Shown: piece after piece, positions 47,479 through 59,219 of the stretch
How the letters are laid out: each line of letters starts with the position of its first letter
Position numbering within the stretch: the stretch's first letter is position 1
Origin: Bryopsis sp. KO-2023
Taxonomy: Eukaryota; Chlorophyta; Ulvophyceae; Bryopsidales; Bryopsidaceae
NCBI GenBank assembly: GCA_030272585.1
Contig: BSYQ01000001.1
Coordinates: 62,001-126,000, forward strand
Length of the DNA: 64,000 nucleotides
Reading direction: 5' to 3'
Position numbers and translations under genes: made by a program
The notes under the pieces: generated by a model
What the model was told of the DNA's origin: nothing
The model's input: the letters and a program-made list of their open reading frames with translations, nothing else
Database searches by the model: none

Positions 47479-49357
47479 GCAATTTGGGATTGTGAGGCTG
47501 TAACAAGTCCACACAAACACCGCTTTGAAAACTGAAGAAAAAGGAAAGAAAAGGAAAAAAGGGGGTGAGAATTGAAATTCTGTAAGTTCTGGAGGGGGAA
47601 AAAAAAGGAAAGTTAAGAAAGCAATCCGATCTGGATAGGGTTATGTTTCGTTTTTGGAGCCGTGTTGAAAGGGAAAGCGACGTTGGTGAAACATAGGAAG
47701 AGGGAGAGAGATAGAGGGAAAAAAAAAGAAGGGGGGAGGGGAAAAGAAAAGAGGTTATTTTGTGTCCTTTTTTTTTCTTTTTTTTTTTAATCCTCTCCTG
47801 TAGTGCATTTTTTTTCCCCAGAATTTTTGGCTATTTTGAGAATTCTTTTGTGAGAGATACATCAACCAACTTCCCCCCCCCCCAACGCTTTGTAGTATTT
47901 TTGGTACCCCTCTGGTTAGATGGCTGAAAGAAAAACAACATTTGCCTTGGCACTCGACAAAGGGTGGATTTTTTGTTGCTCCCATATTTGGTACCTTCGC
48001 AAATTCTTCTTGAAACGAAGTGTGCTGGGGGTTTCAATTTCTTTCTTTTGCCTTTCAGATGAGGGGGTTCTAAGAATTAAGAAAAAACACCAAAGGGGGT
48101 GGCTTGATTTTCTCTTGGCATCGTTGGGGACACTTATCACACATACTTATTACAAGAAAGCTTGGTGGGTTTTTTGGAAGTGGAAAGGGGTGGAAAAAAA
48201 GTGTCTGTGATTTGTTCTGGCTCAGTTTTGGTTGGGAAATGGTAACAGGTACCAACAAACGATTGGGTTCCAAAAAAAAAAAAAGGAGAAAGCGGTACAA
48301 GCGTTACGCGCATGCTGTTATTTTTTTTGTTGCTAACTTTTTTTTTTAATTGGACGATTTTGACGGTCATAAACCGAAACACAAGACAGGCTGGGGAAAA
48401 ACCTGCCTGCCTGCACATACTTGGCCTCCCGTTTTTTATTTGGTTTTTCAATCACAGCGTTGGAAGAGTTCTCAGGGAAACCCGAAGCATGTCTATTCTA
48501 TTTTTTTTTCTCTCTTTCTCTCTCTCTTTCTCTTTCTCTCTCTGTGTCTCTCTCTCTCTCTCTCTCTCTCGGTCTCTCGATATTAGGCACAGATCGGATT
48601 TTTTTTCCTCCCCCTCCACCTCGATCCAAACTTTTTCAATGAATCTGAAAGCATCACATCCCGCAAGTCAATTGGAGCCTCAATCCACGCATGTGGTCCA
48701 TCCAGCAAACAGCTGATGTCACTTTTGTTGGAAATTGAAAAAACATACACTGCAGCTCCATCACCCAAACAACAGATACTGATGTTACCGATCCATTCCG
48801 CGTCAGATTCATGATGATCTTTACAATTTGGTCTTGAAAAGTGCAGAACCCAACCAGAAGTCGTCGAAACTCCACAAGACGCAGAGCGTGCAACCTTGTT
48901 TCCCCGCGCGATGAGTTTTTGGGGGGCGTTTCAAACAGCACGCGACTACTTTTGGTGGGTTGTGATATTTTGGTGTTCCAACGTTCCCTCCCAGTCCCCT
49001 CCAACGGAAAACTAATTTTCCCTCACCATGATGGCTGTTCTTTTGGTCGTGTCGTTTTGGGAAATGCATCAGTAAGGAACATGTTACCTTAGTTGAGCAA
49101 TGGTAACGGGTGCGTGTATGTGCTTTATCAACCACGAGTATTGGGCGTGAGAAGTGTCGGAGTCCAGAAACTAATGCTAAAGTTTTCAGGCAAAAAAGAC
49201 TTTTATTTACAGCTGACAGAAAAATAAAATGCTGCACATATTTGCAGAAAATTCCAATGCCTAGAAGAGGTTTATTCGAAGTGGAGAGTCGCTTGGATGT
49301 CGTTAGTTGAATCAGAAAAACTGAAAATGAACCAAAACATTTGCCAAAAAATTACAG
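47479..49357. other. Intergenic stretch with homopolymer tracts
   Basis: No supportable exon was found. It contains purine-rich and T-rich tracts (47540-47900), a C run near 47873 and the CT-rich microsatellite at 48505-48580. The right end may hold the unseen first exon and promoter of the VID27-like gene. Confidence 0.45.
48505..48580. repeat. CT/TTTC-rich microsatellite
   Basis: A long polypyrimidine tract made of (CT)n interspersed with TTTCTCT units, including an uninterrupted (CT) run near 48549-48570. The + strand translation gives only Ser/Leu/Phe repeats and is not coding. Confidence 0.9.
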
Positions 49358-52300
49358 GAGCTCAGAGAGGGTTGAAGGGCAAGAAGAAAAAGTTAAGGCA
49401 GAAAGCAAAGATATGAGTGCTGGGTGGGGTCCTGATGATGCGGCGGAATCACTGGCTAAAGTTCACATTGGAGGAGGGACAGTAAGTGCTCCTCAATAAT
49501 CCGCCCATCGAAAAACAGTTTATATTTTTAAAGCTTGGATCTCAAAACTTTCGATAATCCCTTTCATGTGGTGGGTGTTCCTAATTGTTTTAAATTTTTC
49601 ACAAAATCAAGCTGTCCTGAATTTCTTGTTTCCTTTTTTGGGGGGGAGGGGGGCAGTGGGTGAATTTTTCATTCCATTTCTTTTTAACAGCTCAAGGCTG
49701 ATCTCCATTTTTCTTTAGATCTGTACATTTTCAATGTTCTTTTCAGGGCACTTTTAATGACGCCCACATGTTCGACACTCTTCATAAGAAATCACCTCAG
49801 AATAGTATTATTGAAATGAAGTGTTCTTTTGCTTTTATGGCAGTCATCGCAACAACAGCAGCCGAAAGCTGGTGCGATCGAGTTGTTCAAGTATGATATG
49901 GTCGCTGGAATGTGGAAATTGATTTCTGCCAGCTGTGAACCTGAGTATTATGATGAGAACGACGATTCCGAGACGAAAGCACCTCTCTGGAGGCTGGAGA
50001 TCTCAGAGGGAAATATCGATGTCCCGATTTCAGATGACCTCGACTTGCAGTTGAGATCCTCAGAGTGTCGAGTGACTTTTATAACTTCTAAAGGTATTTG
50101 GTGCAAAAGTATGGCTTCTACATATTTATATAGAGGCCTCCTGTTACAGGTTTTTTTTTTCTATTTTACGCAAGTTTACCAGTCACTTATGTGATATAAT
50201 GTTGTGCTAAGCACCTTGACTTGAAGACAGTGTTCTCTATCATGTGGTTACACACAAAAATTGCAGAAGCAATTGAGGAGGCAAGGTTGATTTCGAACAA
50301 GAAAATATTGCAGGTTCTGAATCCTACCTCATGGATGGTAAAGTTTTTTTTCTTTGATGTGTTGATGTGTTTTTTCTCCAATTTCGCAGGGGTTTGGGCG
50401 ATCAGGTTCCCCAGCAAAGAGAGGTTTTCCTTCTTCAGGAAAATTTATTTTGATAAGCTGTTTGAGAACACGTACAATTGCGAGAATACAGAGGCAAACC
50501 AACGCAGTGTGTTTGGTAAAGATTTGGCTGGAAAGCTCTTTACGGAGCAGTCGGATCCGATGGATTGGGAAGTGTCAGACGATGAGGTAATGAAATCCTA
50601 AATCCTTGAATCAATGTGTGCGTGAAATGCCTTCAGAATTTTTGCGTACTGCTTATCAGTGGGAAATAAATAATCCTGATGGAAAAAAACGAAGAGATGG
50701 AAGTAGGTGCGTATAAGATAGGTTCGTGGGCATTTTTTGGAGGGGTCTATGTGTTGAATTCTGTTTCATCAAGTTTATTGGTGTTGGTTTTCAGTCAGAG
50801 GTGGCTGCTCCAAAAAAAGAAGGTGAACAGAAGACAGCCCAGCCAACAGAAACACCCATTTCAGCGATGCAAATGGGCATTGGGGATAGAAGTTACATGT
50901 TTCGAGGTGAGGATGGTGTTGCTGAAAATAATTATGTCTGAAATTAACACTTGAATTGAAATTTGGCAACTGTCCATGCACCCCCTTGGTTGATCTTTGA
51001 GTTGTGCCTGATGAAAATTTAAATTTAATTTTTGTTTTGTTTCTGGAAATCCACTGGGCTGAACATGGTGCCGAGTAGTATGGCAGTTCTCATCTCCACA
51101 TTTTCACAAGCTGCATTATTTTTTCATTGCCAGTAGAGAGGTAGAAATAAAACTGTGTGTCTTAAACATTACATTGGATTGCGTTGCATAGGAAATCATG
51201 TGGATGTTTTTGAGAACAAGCGAGGGGGTGTGGAAACCAAGGGAACAAGTTTCGCTCTAAATCGCATCGGCGATGACGCCCCGTCAAAACTCCTGTTGGG
51301 GAACAACGAAACTCGGATGAATATTTTGATGGAAGATCGCAACAGCACTCTTTTCCATGCTGACATTGAGACTGGAAAAGTAAGAATCACTGGGGTTGTT
51401 CGTTGCATTTTTTGAATTCCTCCTGCACTACAAATCATAAATGATATTTTTAGATCCAGACCTGCTGCCTTATGCCATTATGAGGTGTTGCTATTTTTCT
51501 GTTGAGAATCCAAAAAAAAATCAAACAATCCTGTTTGACTGGTGAACAGGTGGTTTCAGAATGGAAATTTGAGAAAGATGGAGTTGAGGTCCCTATGGCT
51601 GACATTGCGACGAGATGTAAAGGGGCCCAAAACGAGGATGATGCCACTCTCCTGAGTTTGGACAAGAACCGACTATGCAGGTATAGTTGTACGCTACAAT
51701 TTTGCCTGACATCAGCGCACTTGAGATGCAACAGCACTCCGGTAAAATTCCAATACTTGTGGAGTGCGTCTACATCCACTTCCAATTCCAAATCCAGGGA
51801 GTGGATTTAACTAGTACGAGAAATAAAGTGGAGAAATATCTATGTATGCCCCTCCTTCATTGTATTAATTGAATGAGTTTTCCTTCTGGTTTGGTTTGAC
51901 TTAGGTGGGATATGCGAGACCCCAGTGGGGTTGTGGAAGATTTGTCGAAGGATGCTGTGTTGGACTACGTCACTGGGAAGGATTACTCCAAAGGAACGAA
52001 TTTCAGCTGTATGGCGACAGCTGGCGATGGCTCCGTTGCGGTGGGGTCGTCTGATGGAAAAGTCAGACTCTACAACGACAATCAGAAACTGACAAGGGCC
52101 AGCACTGCTTTCCCTGCGGTGGCTGCGAAAGTTACAGCCCTCGATGTGACTTTTGATGGACAATGGGTGGTGGCCACCACCGACAAGTTCATTCAGGTGT
52201 GTGTGTGTGTATACATTTGGATTGCTTCCGAAAATGATTTTCTTTGGCATGGAGATGCAAATTATGAATTGATTGGTTTTTCCCGAGCCCCCTTTTTGTT

Positions 52301-53501
52301 TCTTTTCCTTTTGACTTAGAGACATGATTTTGATATTTTTCGTTGTATAGATAGAATCGTTCTATTCTTCGGACCCTCAATAACTTTTTTTCTGTGTCTG
52401 TGTGAATTCGTGTGTGAATTTGTGGTGTTTCGTGGGCATTTTGCTCTTGTTGTCTGTTGAGATTGTATGATTGCACCAACTCAAGTTCTTTTGACCTGGA
52501 AAAGGGGTGACCTGTGATTTCTTGAGTTGGGCAAATTCACTGTTGATCTACTATTAGGTTTTGAAGACTTCTAGCAAGGACGATCAAGGGAAAATAATCA
52601 ATGGCTACAAAAAGTCATTGGGTGCTAAACAACCCCGTCCAAAGCTGCTCAGATTGAAACCTGAAGACCAAGCTGTTGTGGTAATCAACTTCCCACCCCC
52701 ATTTCCTCATTCTAGTGACTGTTTTCAAACTGAAGAAAAAGCTAGGGAAAAATGGGATATTTTTTGTCAAGATTTTTGCCCTTTGCTGATTTGAAGATAT
52801 TATTTTATGCGAGAAAGATGTGTATTTGTTCGGATTTTTTTTTTTTGGTTGTTGTCAAGGTCTCATATAACCTGTGCAGTGTATAAATGAAGTGATACGG
52901 GTTCGGTTGTTTTGTCTGATTTGATCGCCTTGTGTTTTGGTGTATGTATGCAGGGTCAGCATCCTTTCAAGAATGCGAAATTCACTTTTGTCACGGAGGC
53001 CAATCGTCAGGAACGCTGGATTGTCGCATCGTGTGGAAGTTACACGATCCTATGGAATTTCAGAAAGGTGTGTTTGATTGGCTTTTGAAGCTTTATGTAC
53101 AATTTAAAAAAATGAATATCATGCCTCGGCTGATTGGTGAAATATGGTCCTACCACTCTAAAAATAAGACGCGAGTTCCCAGGAGTGTTTTCTTTTAATT
53201 AATTTTATTGGTTGTGTTCTCAATTGCATTTGCCATCAATTTTCCCTCATCCTCCAGTCCTTTTTTGCATATTCTCAGTCGTGTTTGTTTCTTGGTCAAA
53301 CAACAGGTGAAGTTGAGCAAAGGCGATGTGACTTCTCATGGAGGCCTCACCACTGTGACTGACTACCACATGATCGAAAAAGCAGAGCATGTGGTGGATT
53401 CTGCCTTCATGCACGACAACTACATTTCTCGCAGAGGGGACCCCTCCCTGGTGGTCGCTACAGATCACCATATTTACTCCACCTTGGAGGATGACAACTG
53501 A
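49358..53501 (+). CDS. VID27-like WD/PH-type cytoplasmic protein
   Basis: Exons read as about 49358-49478, 49843-50093, 50389-50587, 50795-50907, 51192-51379, 51550-51680, 51904-52195, 52557-52680, 52954-53067 and 53307-53501, with good GT-AG signals. The first listed exon opens after an acceptor, so the true start is either the ATG at 49414 or a further upstream exon. The middle and C-terminal parts are distinctive for VID27: VSEWKFEKDGVEV, LDKNRLCRWDMRD, FSCMATAGDGSVAVGSSDG, VRLYNDNQK, then DVTFDGQWVVATTDKFI and CGSYTILWNF. These form a beta-propeller-like C-terminal domain after a PH-like N-terminal part (LELFKYD.., VWAIRFPSKERFSFF). Yeast VID27 has been linked to vacuole import and degradation, but its biochemical activity is unclear; plants keep one or two copies. 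By eye this sequence is closer to the plant proteins. Confidence 0.88.
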
Positions 53502-54466
53502 TTTTGTTGGGGGAGTTTCAATTCACCTCGTTTTGCCTTCTGCTCGATTACAGATAATTCCGAAGTAGTTGATTTTGTTTGGGCTGGGTTTGAGTTTCGA
53601 TAGGAATGGGGCAGATATGTACATGTACACACACAGGCTTCTGTTTCGTTTCCTATGGAGGGTTTTGGGAAAATATGTAGGGGAACTAGTTGAAGGATCC
53701 TGCTCTGTTTGGCATATGATGGACAGGGAAAGGAAAGGGAGAAGTATATCTTTTGATACAATATGAGTGATATTGTGCTTATCAATGAGGGAAAATATAG
53801 ACAAAAAAACTGTAGTTGCCTGTGGTCTTGTAGGAGATTTTGGACGTAGATCACGATGTTTGTTTTTTGGGGGGCAGTATTGCCACTACTATTTTAGAAA
53901 TTCATGACCACGTGAAACGCTGTGCAGTGGCAGTGATGCCCTTTCCAATTCAGCTGGGGCATCAAAGAATTACAAACGGCAGCAACAGAAAAGGAAAAGA
54001 AAGAAAAAAAACACTCCTCCCTGCACTGGAGTGAGAGTCATCCATCAGAGGTAGAGAAGAAGTCTTCTGAATTAAAATCGGTTGAACCGTGATTCCATGA
54101 GCCCTAACGAACTACACCATGGAGTGAACATTGATCTGCACAGCAACACACGATAAATCAGCATCCAAACAGAAAATATCATCTACCACATCTCACAACT
54201 CGAAAGGTGGAGAGATTGTCAAGAAAATAAGCCATGTATTTTATTTTTTTTCTTGTCGAGAGTTTGATTGGCCAACTGCCACATTGGGGGCTGGCTCAAG
54301 AAACTCCAAAACATGGCGTACCAGAGTATTTTTTTTCTCTTCACTACATTCATTTCAATTACTTGCAGGCCAAAAAAGGTTCCCAAAAATTTATTTTCCA
54401 GTCACCCATGCCACCACCAGAAAAGCATTTTGAGAAGACAAAAAAAGAAAACATAAAATTTGGTGC
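53502..54466. other. Convergent intergenic stretch
   Basis: Lies between the end of the rightward VID27-like gene and the stop of the leftward bL36m gene. No exon was seen on either strand; it should contain both 3' untranslated regions. Confidence 0.5.
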
Positions 54467-55089
54467 TCACCTGGAGAACAATGACGTGGATGGATTACTG
54501 CATTCAAAAGCAGGCATATCCTGATGTTGCCCCAGAGTGGAAGAGTGTAGCCCCTGCCTTTGTTTGTGCTGAAAAGCAATAAGAGAATTATCAGAAGAAG
54601 AAGAAACCACCAGCTGAGCCCCTGTAATGATTGCCTGACCAAAGGAAATTCGTAACACGACACATACTTGACCAAAAAATATATAACTATCCATATTCAT
54701 AGTGGCATTCAATTTGATCTTATCATGCTATGATGATGGAGATAGCAACGATACCTTGAAAAAAAAACTCATCCAGACATATGTGCAACAGTACATATGC
54801 TTCCATTGAACTTGATCGGGAAAAAAAAAAAAAAGAAAAAAAAACCTAAGCAAGAATGTCTAGGACTACATGCACCAAGCATGAAAGGGAATCTTAGTTA
54901 TCCAAGCTGTTCCAGCATAAAACACATGCACAAAATACAATTTTTTCATTCTCTCTGTTGTCTATTTCTTCATTTTGGGCTAGTCCAGTTTACCTTCTTC
55001 ATTTTTGTGCAGTAAACATACAGCCTGCCTCTCCGCCTCACGATCCGGCAGAAATCACACAGCTTCTTTATCGACGATCGCACTTTCAT
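54467..55089 (-). CDS. Mitochondrial-type large-subunit ribosomal protein bL36
   Basis: Two exons, 55089-54994 and 54568-54467, join in phase 0. The first encodes MKVRSSIKKLCDFCRIVRRR then LYVYC; the second begins HKQRQG. Together these give the complete bL36 fold with its zinc ligands Cys-x2-Cys...Cys...His and the family-closing HKQRQG, which would be missed without splicing. The R-R-G-R-x-Y-V-Y-C wording is like mitochondrial bL36m rather than plastid-encoded bL36. A 27-residue unrelated tail (LHSSTLGQHQD...SLFSR) follows, unusual because bL36 normally stops at this point. The frame is open upstream to an ATG at 55227, which would add 46 residues, partly basic and Ser/Thr-rich, so either start could supply the import signal. 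It is divergent from bL17m. Confidence 0.85.
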
Positions 55090-55255
55090 TCTGCTTGGAA
55101 CCCTCACGCTCGCAGTCCCCGAATAAATGCGAATGTTGGTTACTCTTCTCTGATTCAGCGGAAAGTGTGACTTTTTTATATCAAACCGGGGTGGGTTATT
55201 TATTCCAGGTGGTGAGGGAGGAAACAATCGAGCAGACCTTTCGACCCTTGGAAAA
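55090..55255. promoter_or_regulatory. Shared 5' region of bL36m and bL17m
   Basis: Only 166 bases separate the MKVRSS start of bL36 from the ATG of bL17, on opposite strands. If the upstream bL36 ATG at 55227 is used, the gap falls to 28 bases and the two transcripts must overlap at their 5' ends. Such a short head-to-head spacing implies a bidirectional promoter. No specific factor site was recognised. Confidence 0.55.
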
Positions 55256-56419
55256 ATGCGGCATAGAAATGCGTTTCGGAGGTTGGGCCGAGATTCGGCC
55301 CATTTGCGGTCGCTGTTCAGGTATCATCAGGAGAACCGATTTGGTGTATTGTAAACAATAGCAAGGGTAAGGTTTGCTGAGTTCTTCCCCTTGTTTCTTT
55401 CTGGAGAATTTTCCCTTCACTGAAGAACTGCTGGCCAACATCTCTTGCAAAATACGATCAAGTCATGGGCCTTAATCTATACAAGTTTTTATTTAGGTTT
55501 TTTTTGTTCATTTTAAATTGCAATCACAAAGTAAGCATGTGCTGAACATTAGTGCGGTCATCAGAATATGGATTGATTCCTTTTCAAAACTTTTTTCTTG
55601 AAAACGAAATAATCGATCTATCGAATTATTGGATTAGTAAGGGCCCTCCCAGACTTCGATTGGTTTCTTCAGGAAGTAATCACATGCATTTTCTTTTTGC
55701 TAAAAACGTGTGGGATTGAGCCAGAAAGCTCATGTAGCTTTTCCTCCATTGCGGAAATGGGCAATTTGATATGCCTGTCTTTGTATATCTGTTGGGATGT
55801 TTGGTGTGAGTGTGTTTGTTTTTTTCTCCGTTCAGAACGATGGTGACACAGTTGATTGAGCATGAGAGGATCGAAACCACTCTGGCAAAAGCAAAGGAGC
55901 TGAGGAGAATCGCCGACAAAGTTATAACTCTGGGCAAAAAGGGAACTCTGGCAGCTCGGCGTCAGGCTGCTGGCTATTTGACCCGGGATGACTGTGTTCA
56001 GAAGCTGTTTGCAGAATTGGCTGAAAGATATAAGCTGAGACCAGGGGGTTACACTCGAGTCTTGCATTCAAGGAGGAGAACTAATGATGCAGCGGAAATG
56101 GCTTATATCGAGTGAGAATCAAAATATCCATCCTGCTTGAATTGAAACTCTTTTGTGGATTGGTTTTTTTTAGCATCTACTGTGAATAGAGAGTGGTGTA
56201 CTAGTTGGATGTGAGAAGAAATTGTATGCACTATTTTCTGTTTCGCTTTCTGGATTTGTCTAAGTTTTTGTTGCATTAGGTTTGTGATGGGGTGTGTGTG
56301 TGTGCTTTTTTTCCTGAAAAAACAACAGGTTTGTCGATCGACCAGGGGAACTCCGCCCTGCAAGGCCACCCCCACCCTCGATGCTGCCTCTTGCAGCTCA
56401 GTTTGGAGGTCAAAGCTAG
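55256..56419 (+). CDS. Mitochondrial-type large-subunit ribosomal protein bL17
   Basis: Three exons, 55256-55320, 55836-56111 and 56329-56419, join in phase (432 bases, 143 residues). The first short exon encodes [20 protein letters not shown], the conserved N-terminus of bL17 (R-H-x4-K/R-L-x-R). The second contains [20 protein letters not shown] and [20 protein letters not shown], both diagnostic. The last exon encodes [10 protein letters not shown] and a Pro-rich tail ending FGGQS. bL17 sits near the peptide exit tunnel of the large subunit. No cleavable presequence precedes the family start, so import would rely on the basic N-terminus itself, as in many bL17m proteins. Mitochondrial rather than plastid location is inferred from the pairing with bL36m. 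Confidence 0.9.
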
Positions 56420-56645
56420 TTTTCGGCTGCATTTGTTTTACTTTTTCCTTCAGGTCGTTTAGTGTAGTGAAACTATGGCGGGGATTTATTTCTGGCTTCC
56501 GTCGGGAACAGTAGTCATAGGTGATATCCATGTAAGACTGCCAGGGGGTGCTGTCGTGGTTGGCAGGGGGTTGGATAAAAAAATTCACAAAACTATGAAT
56601 ATACATAGAACCCCCCATCCCTGCGAGTTCCATTGATCATCACTT
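56420..56645. other. Short convergent intergenic gap
   Basis: 226 bases separate the bL17m stop from the stop of the leftward candidate ciliary gene. The two genes converge here and their 3' ends probably overlap or lie very close. No other feature was seen. Confidence 0.5.
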
Positions 56646-57867
56646 TTATTGGCGATCAGTGGGAAAATCCATGGCATAGGTCGTTTTCCAGTTTTTAGAG
56701 CTTCGGTTGATGGAGACAGTGCAGTTTTTCTTGGGAAACGTGGCTTCAATATCATCGAACCTTGAACTTGTCTTGATTTTGAGCAGAGGGTCTGATTGAA
56801 CCACACCACCTTGATTAGTTTTACACATGTCACTGCCTCGACAGGAATCAGGATCTACACTCGACAAGACGCAATGACTCAGAAACAAAACTGACACAAT
56901 GGAAAAGACCAATGATGTTATCAAGAATTCATCATGCAAACGGTTGCATTATGAAACGATACTTTTCTTTTCGGCACTAACCTGACAGGGTGTCAGGTCT
57001 TTGAAATTCCAACCGCTCTTGGTTGCTAGCAGTTTGCGCGACAGATTCGTACGCCTTCTGCGGGGCGATCCCTACCCAAGAAGCCCCCCTTTTGGCTGGA
57101 ATGGTAGCGTCGTGCGCAGTGTCACTGCCGAAACCTGGTTTTGCATAAAAGAGGTAGTCTGCTCGACTTTGTTTGAACACACATCTGTAGTCGTTGTCCG
57201 AAGAAGTGGCCAAGTGATCTCGACGACGGTTGGAGTCGGGGCAAGCTTCGGCGTTCCTTGCCTGGTACTCTGTCGTGTAAAACCTGAACGAAATCGAATC
57301 CTCCATCCCTCAGACCCCACCTTGAAAGATTTTATCCGTACCGACTCCCCACACACACTGCGCTACATTTGAAAAACATAACGCTTGTGTGTATCAACCG
57401 CACTCCCCAGCCCAAATTCATACCGCTTCTTGCTCTCACAACTTGGAAAGGATTGACCTTTCCCGAGGCGGCCGATATCACGACGCTCTTCGACCCAATT
57501 GTCTACACAGACGCCCGGTCCATACGCCTGGCCGCCATCGTACCCTACTTTCCTCGACCTGAATGTCGACGATATTATCGCATTTACCACCTTTCATCCA
57601 ACGTCACCGGGTGTCCACAAACTTCTCCCTTTTATGTTGCTGATTCTTTGGTGCCTGCGCTCAATCGAGCCGCCTGTCGTGAATGCTTGCGAAAAGGCTG
57701 AGAACGTCAACACACCTTACAGCATTCACATTGATGGCATCAGGCTGGTCGACGACATTCGTGGGGAGACTTCGGCGCATTCCCGCTGGCCCAATCCATT
57801 GTTGAACTTGGGGGTTGGAAGAATAGTGTTTTGGGTCCAGTTGAACTGTCCTACTTATCAGCGTCAT
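56646..57867 (-). CDS. Candidate ciliary/axonemal microtubule-associated protein
   Basis: Four exons, 57867-57716, 57558-57367, 57283-56982 and 56854-56646, join in phase at every border (855 bases, 284 residues), which argues strongly that the gene is real. There is no signal peptide or TM helix. The chain is rich in Tyr, Trp, Arg and Asn in short extended motifs, e.g. QAYGPGVCVDNWVEERRD, FRFYTTEYQ-like FYTTEYQARN and, near the end, SSKNWKTTYAMDF. N-W-x-E-E-R and N-W-x-T-T-Y-type motifs recur in small flagellar microtubule inner proteins (CFAP families), which lie inside axonemal doublets and stabilise them. The family match is by style and motif only; no single CFAP was identified. Presence of Rab28 nearby is consistent with a flagellate but is not evidence of linkage. 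Confidence 0.5.
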
Positions 57868-58149
57868 CGTGGTGTAAGTAGGAACGCTACGATTGGAAGG
57901 CGCGCGCTTTCCTTAAAACTATACAGATCCAGCCGGGGGGAGCAAAATCCTACAGCGAAACAGTACTCCTTACTACACTATTCCAACACATGCGTTGCAA
58001 TCGCAGCGGGCGGTAGGGCTCGCCGTTGTTGGGCTCACCTGAACAACGAAGTCACCAAAGTATCGAACTCTATCCTATTAAACTGGGCCTTTGAAGGTCA
58101 ATGCAGTCAACACTGGTTAGAAACCAGCACTGCGCGTAGAAGCGTATCA

Positions 58150-58682
58150 CAAAAAATCAATCGCGCCGCCCGCATGAGCCCCATCTTGTTGCCAAGGATG
58201 GTGTGCGCACGCTGAAAAGCATCCTGGGTGGCACAGATGCTGATATAATTCTGCAAGAAGATTTGGGAGTTTGGCGGCTTCTCGTTGTGAGAAAAGAGAA
58301 ACGAAAGAAATGGGAAAGTATTGCAACTTTGCTTCATGGGACTCCCCCCGTTGCTTGGCGAAAAAACTCAATCTTTTTCCCATCTCGCGGCTGCTAGCAT
58401 GAAGACGTTTGAAAGCGGTGAGTGGAACAGGTGAAGCCATTAGGGGCTGAATGCGCAGCTGATGGCAAGGTAGACTCCACAAACACAGACTTGTTGGCCA
58501 ATGGCGTTCCAGTCGAATCGAAAACAAGTTTATTGAAGAGGCAATCCAATAAATCCCCTGCATTTAAACCGAATGTTGTGAGCAAGTGGAAATCGCAAGG
58601 ATATTCGTTTGTGAAATGTGGGATATATTTTGTCGTTTGGCTCGACAGTTTGCCAGGATCAAGACAGATGAATGGCACATAA
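58150..58682 (+). CDS. Possible small two-exon gene of unknown function
   Basis: Two blocks with protein-like composition can be joined in phase 0: about 58150-58287 (containing GVRTLKSILGGTDADI and EDLGVWRLL, ending before GTGAGA) and 58431-58682 (starting VKPLGAECAADGKVDS after GGAACAG, ending at the stop at 58682). The combined chain is about 130 residues with no signal peptide, TM helix or domain I recognise. No initiator ATG is established for the first block, so the gene may extend left into 57870-58150, where it would be divergent from the ciliary-type gene. The evidence is compositional and weak. Confidence 0.25.
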
Positions 58683-59219
58683 AAAGTCTTTTTCAAGTCT
58701 TTTGTTTACAGAAAAAATAATTATTTTGTTTGAAATTTGTATCTTCGAACACCTCAGGGCAGGTTCTTTTTCTCTAGCCGAGGGATGAAAGGATCACATT
58801 TGAATGCAGATAACATGATGGTTGGTCAGTATGCGCATTAAATAACTCCTTTGCACAGCAGATGGGTACATTGGGTGTCTAGCCATTTTTTAATTCAGTT
58901 TGAAAAACACAAGGAAAAACATACATAAAATACATAAAATGCAGCCCCACGAAATTAGTTTTGGGTGATTGGTAATATCTTAGCAAGTGATATAGTTTCA
59001 TGTCATCTTTTCCAATGATGACATATGATGTGGCAGTTTGAGTTCTCAGATGTTTTTTTTTCATGATTCACAAAAATCAATTGTGATTTCCTTTCTTCTG
59101 TAGATTTTACAAGTGCTGCTGTTTGTGCAGAAAAGCCCCCACCCCCCTCCCCCCAAAAAAACAAATAAAAGCCAAAAAAATGGCAAATAGGAGAAGTCAT
59201 CTCCCAAACACAGCAGCCA

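Noticed and set aside
57499..58215. 238-codon + frame
   Set aside because: Its left part is antisense to the phase-consistent exons of the candidate ciliary gene, and the right part is low-information.
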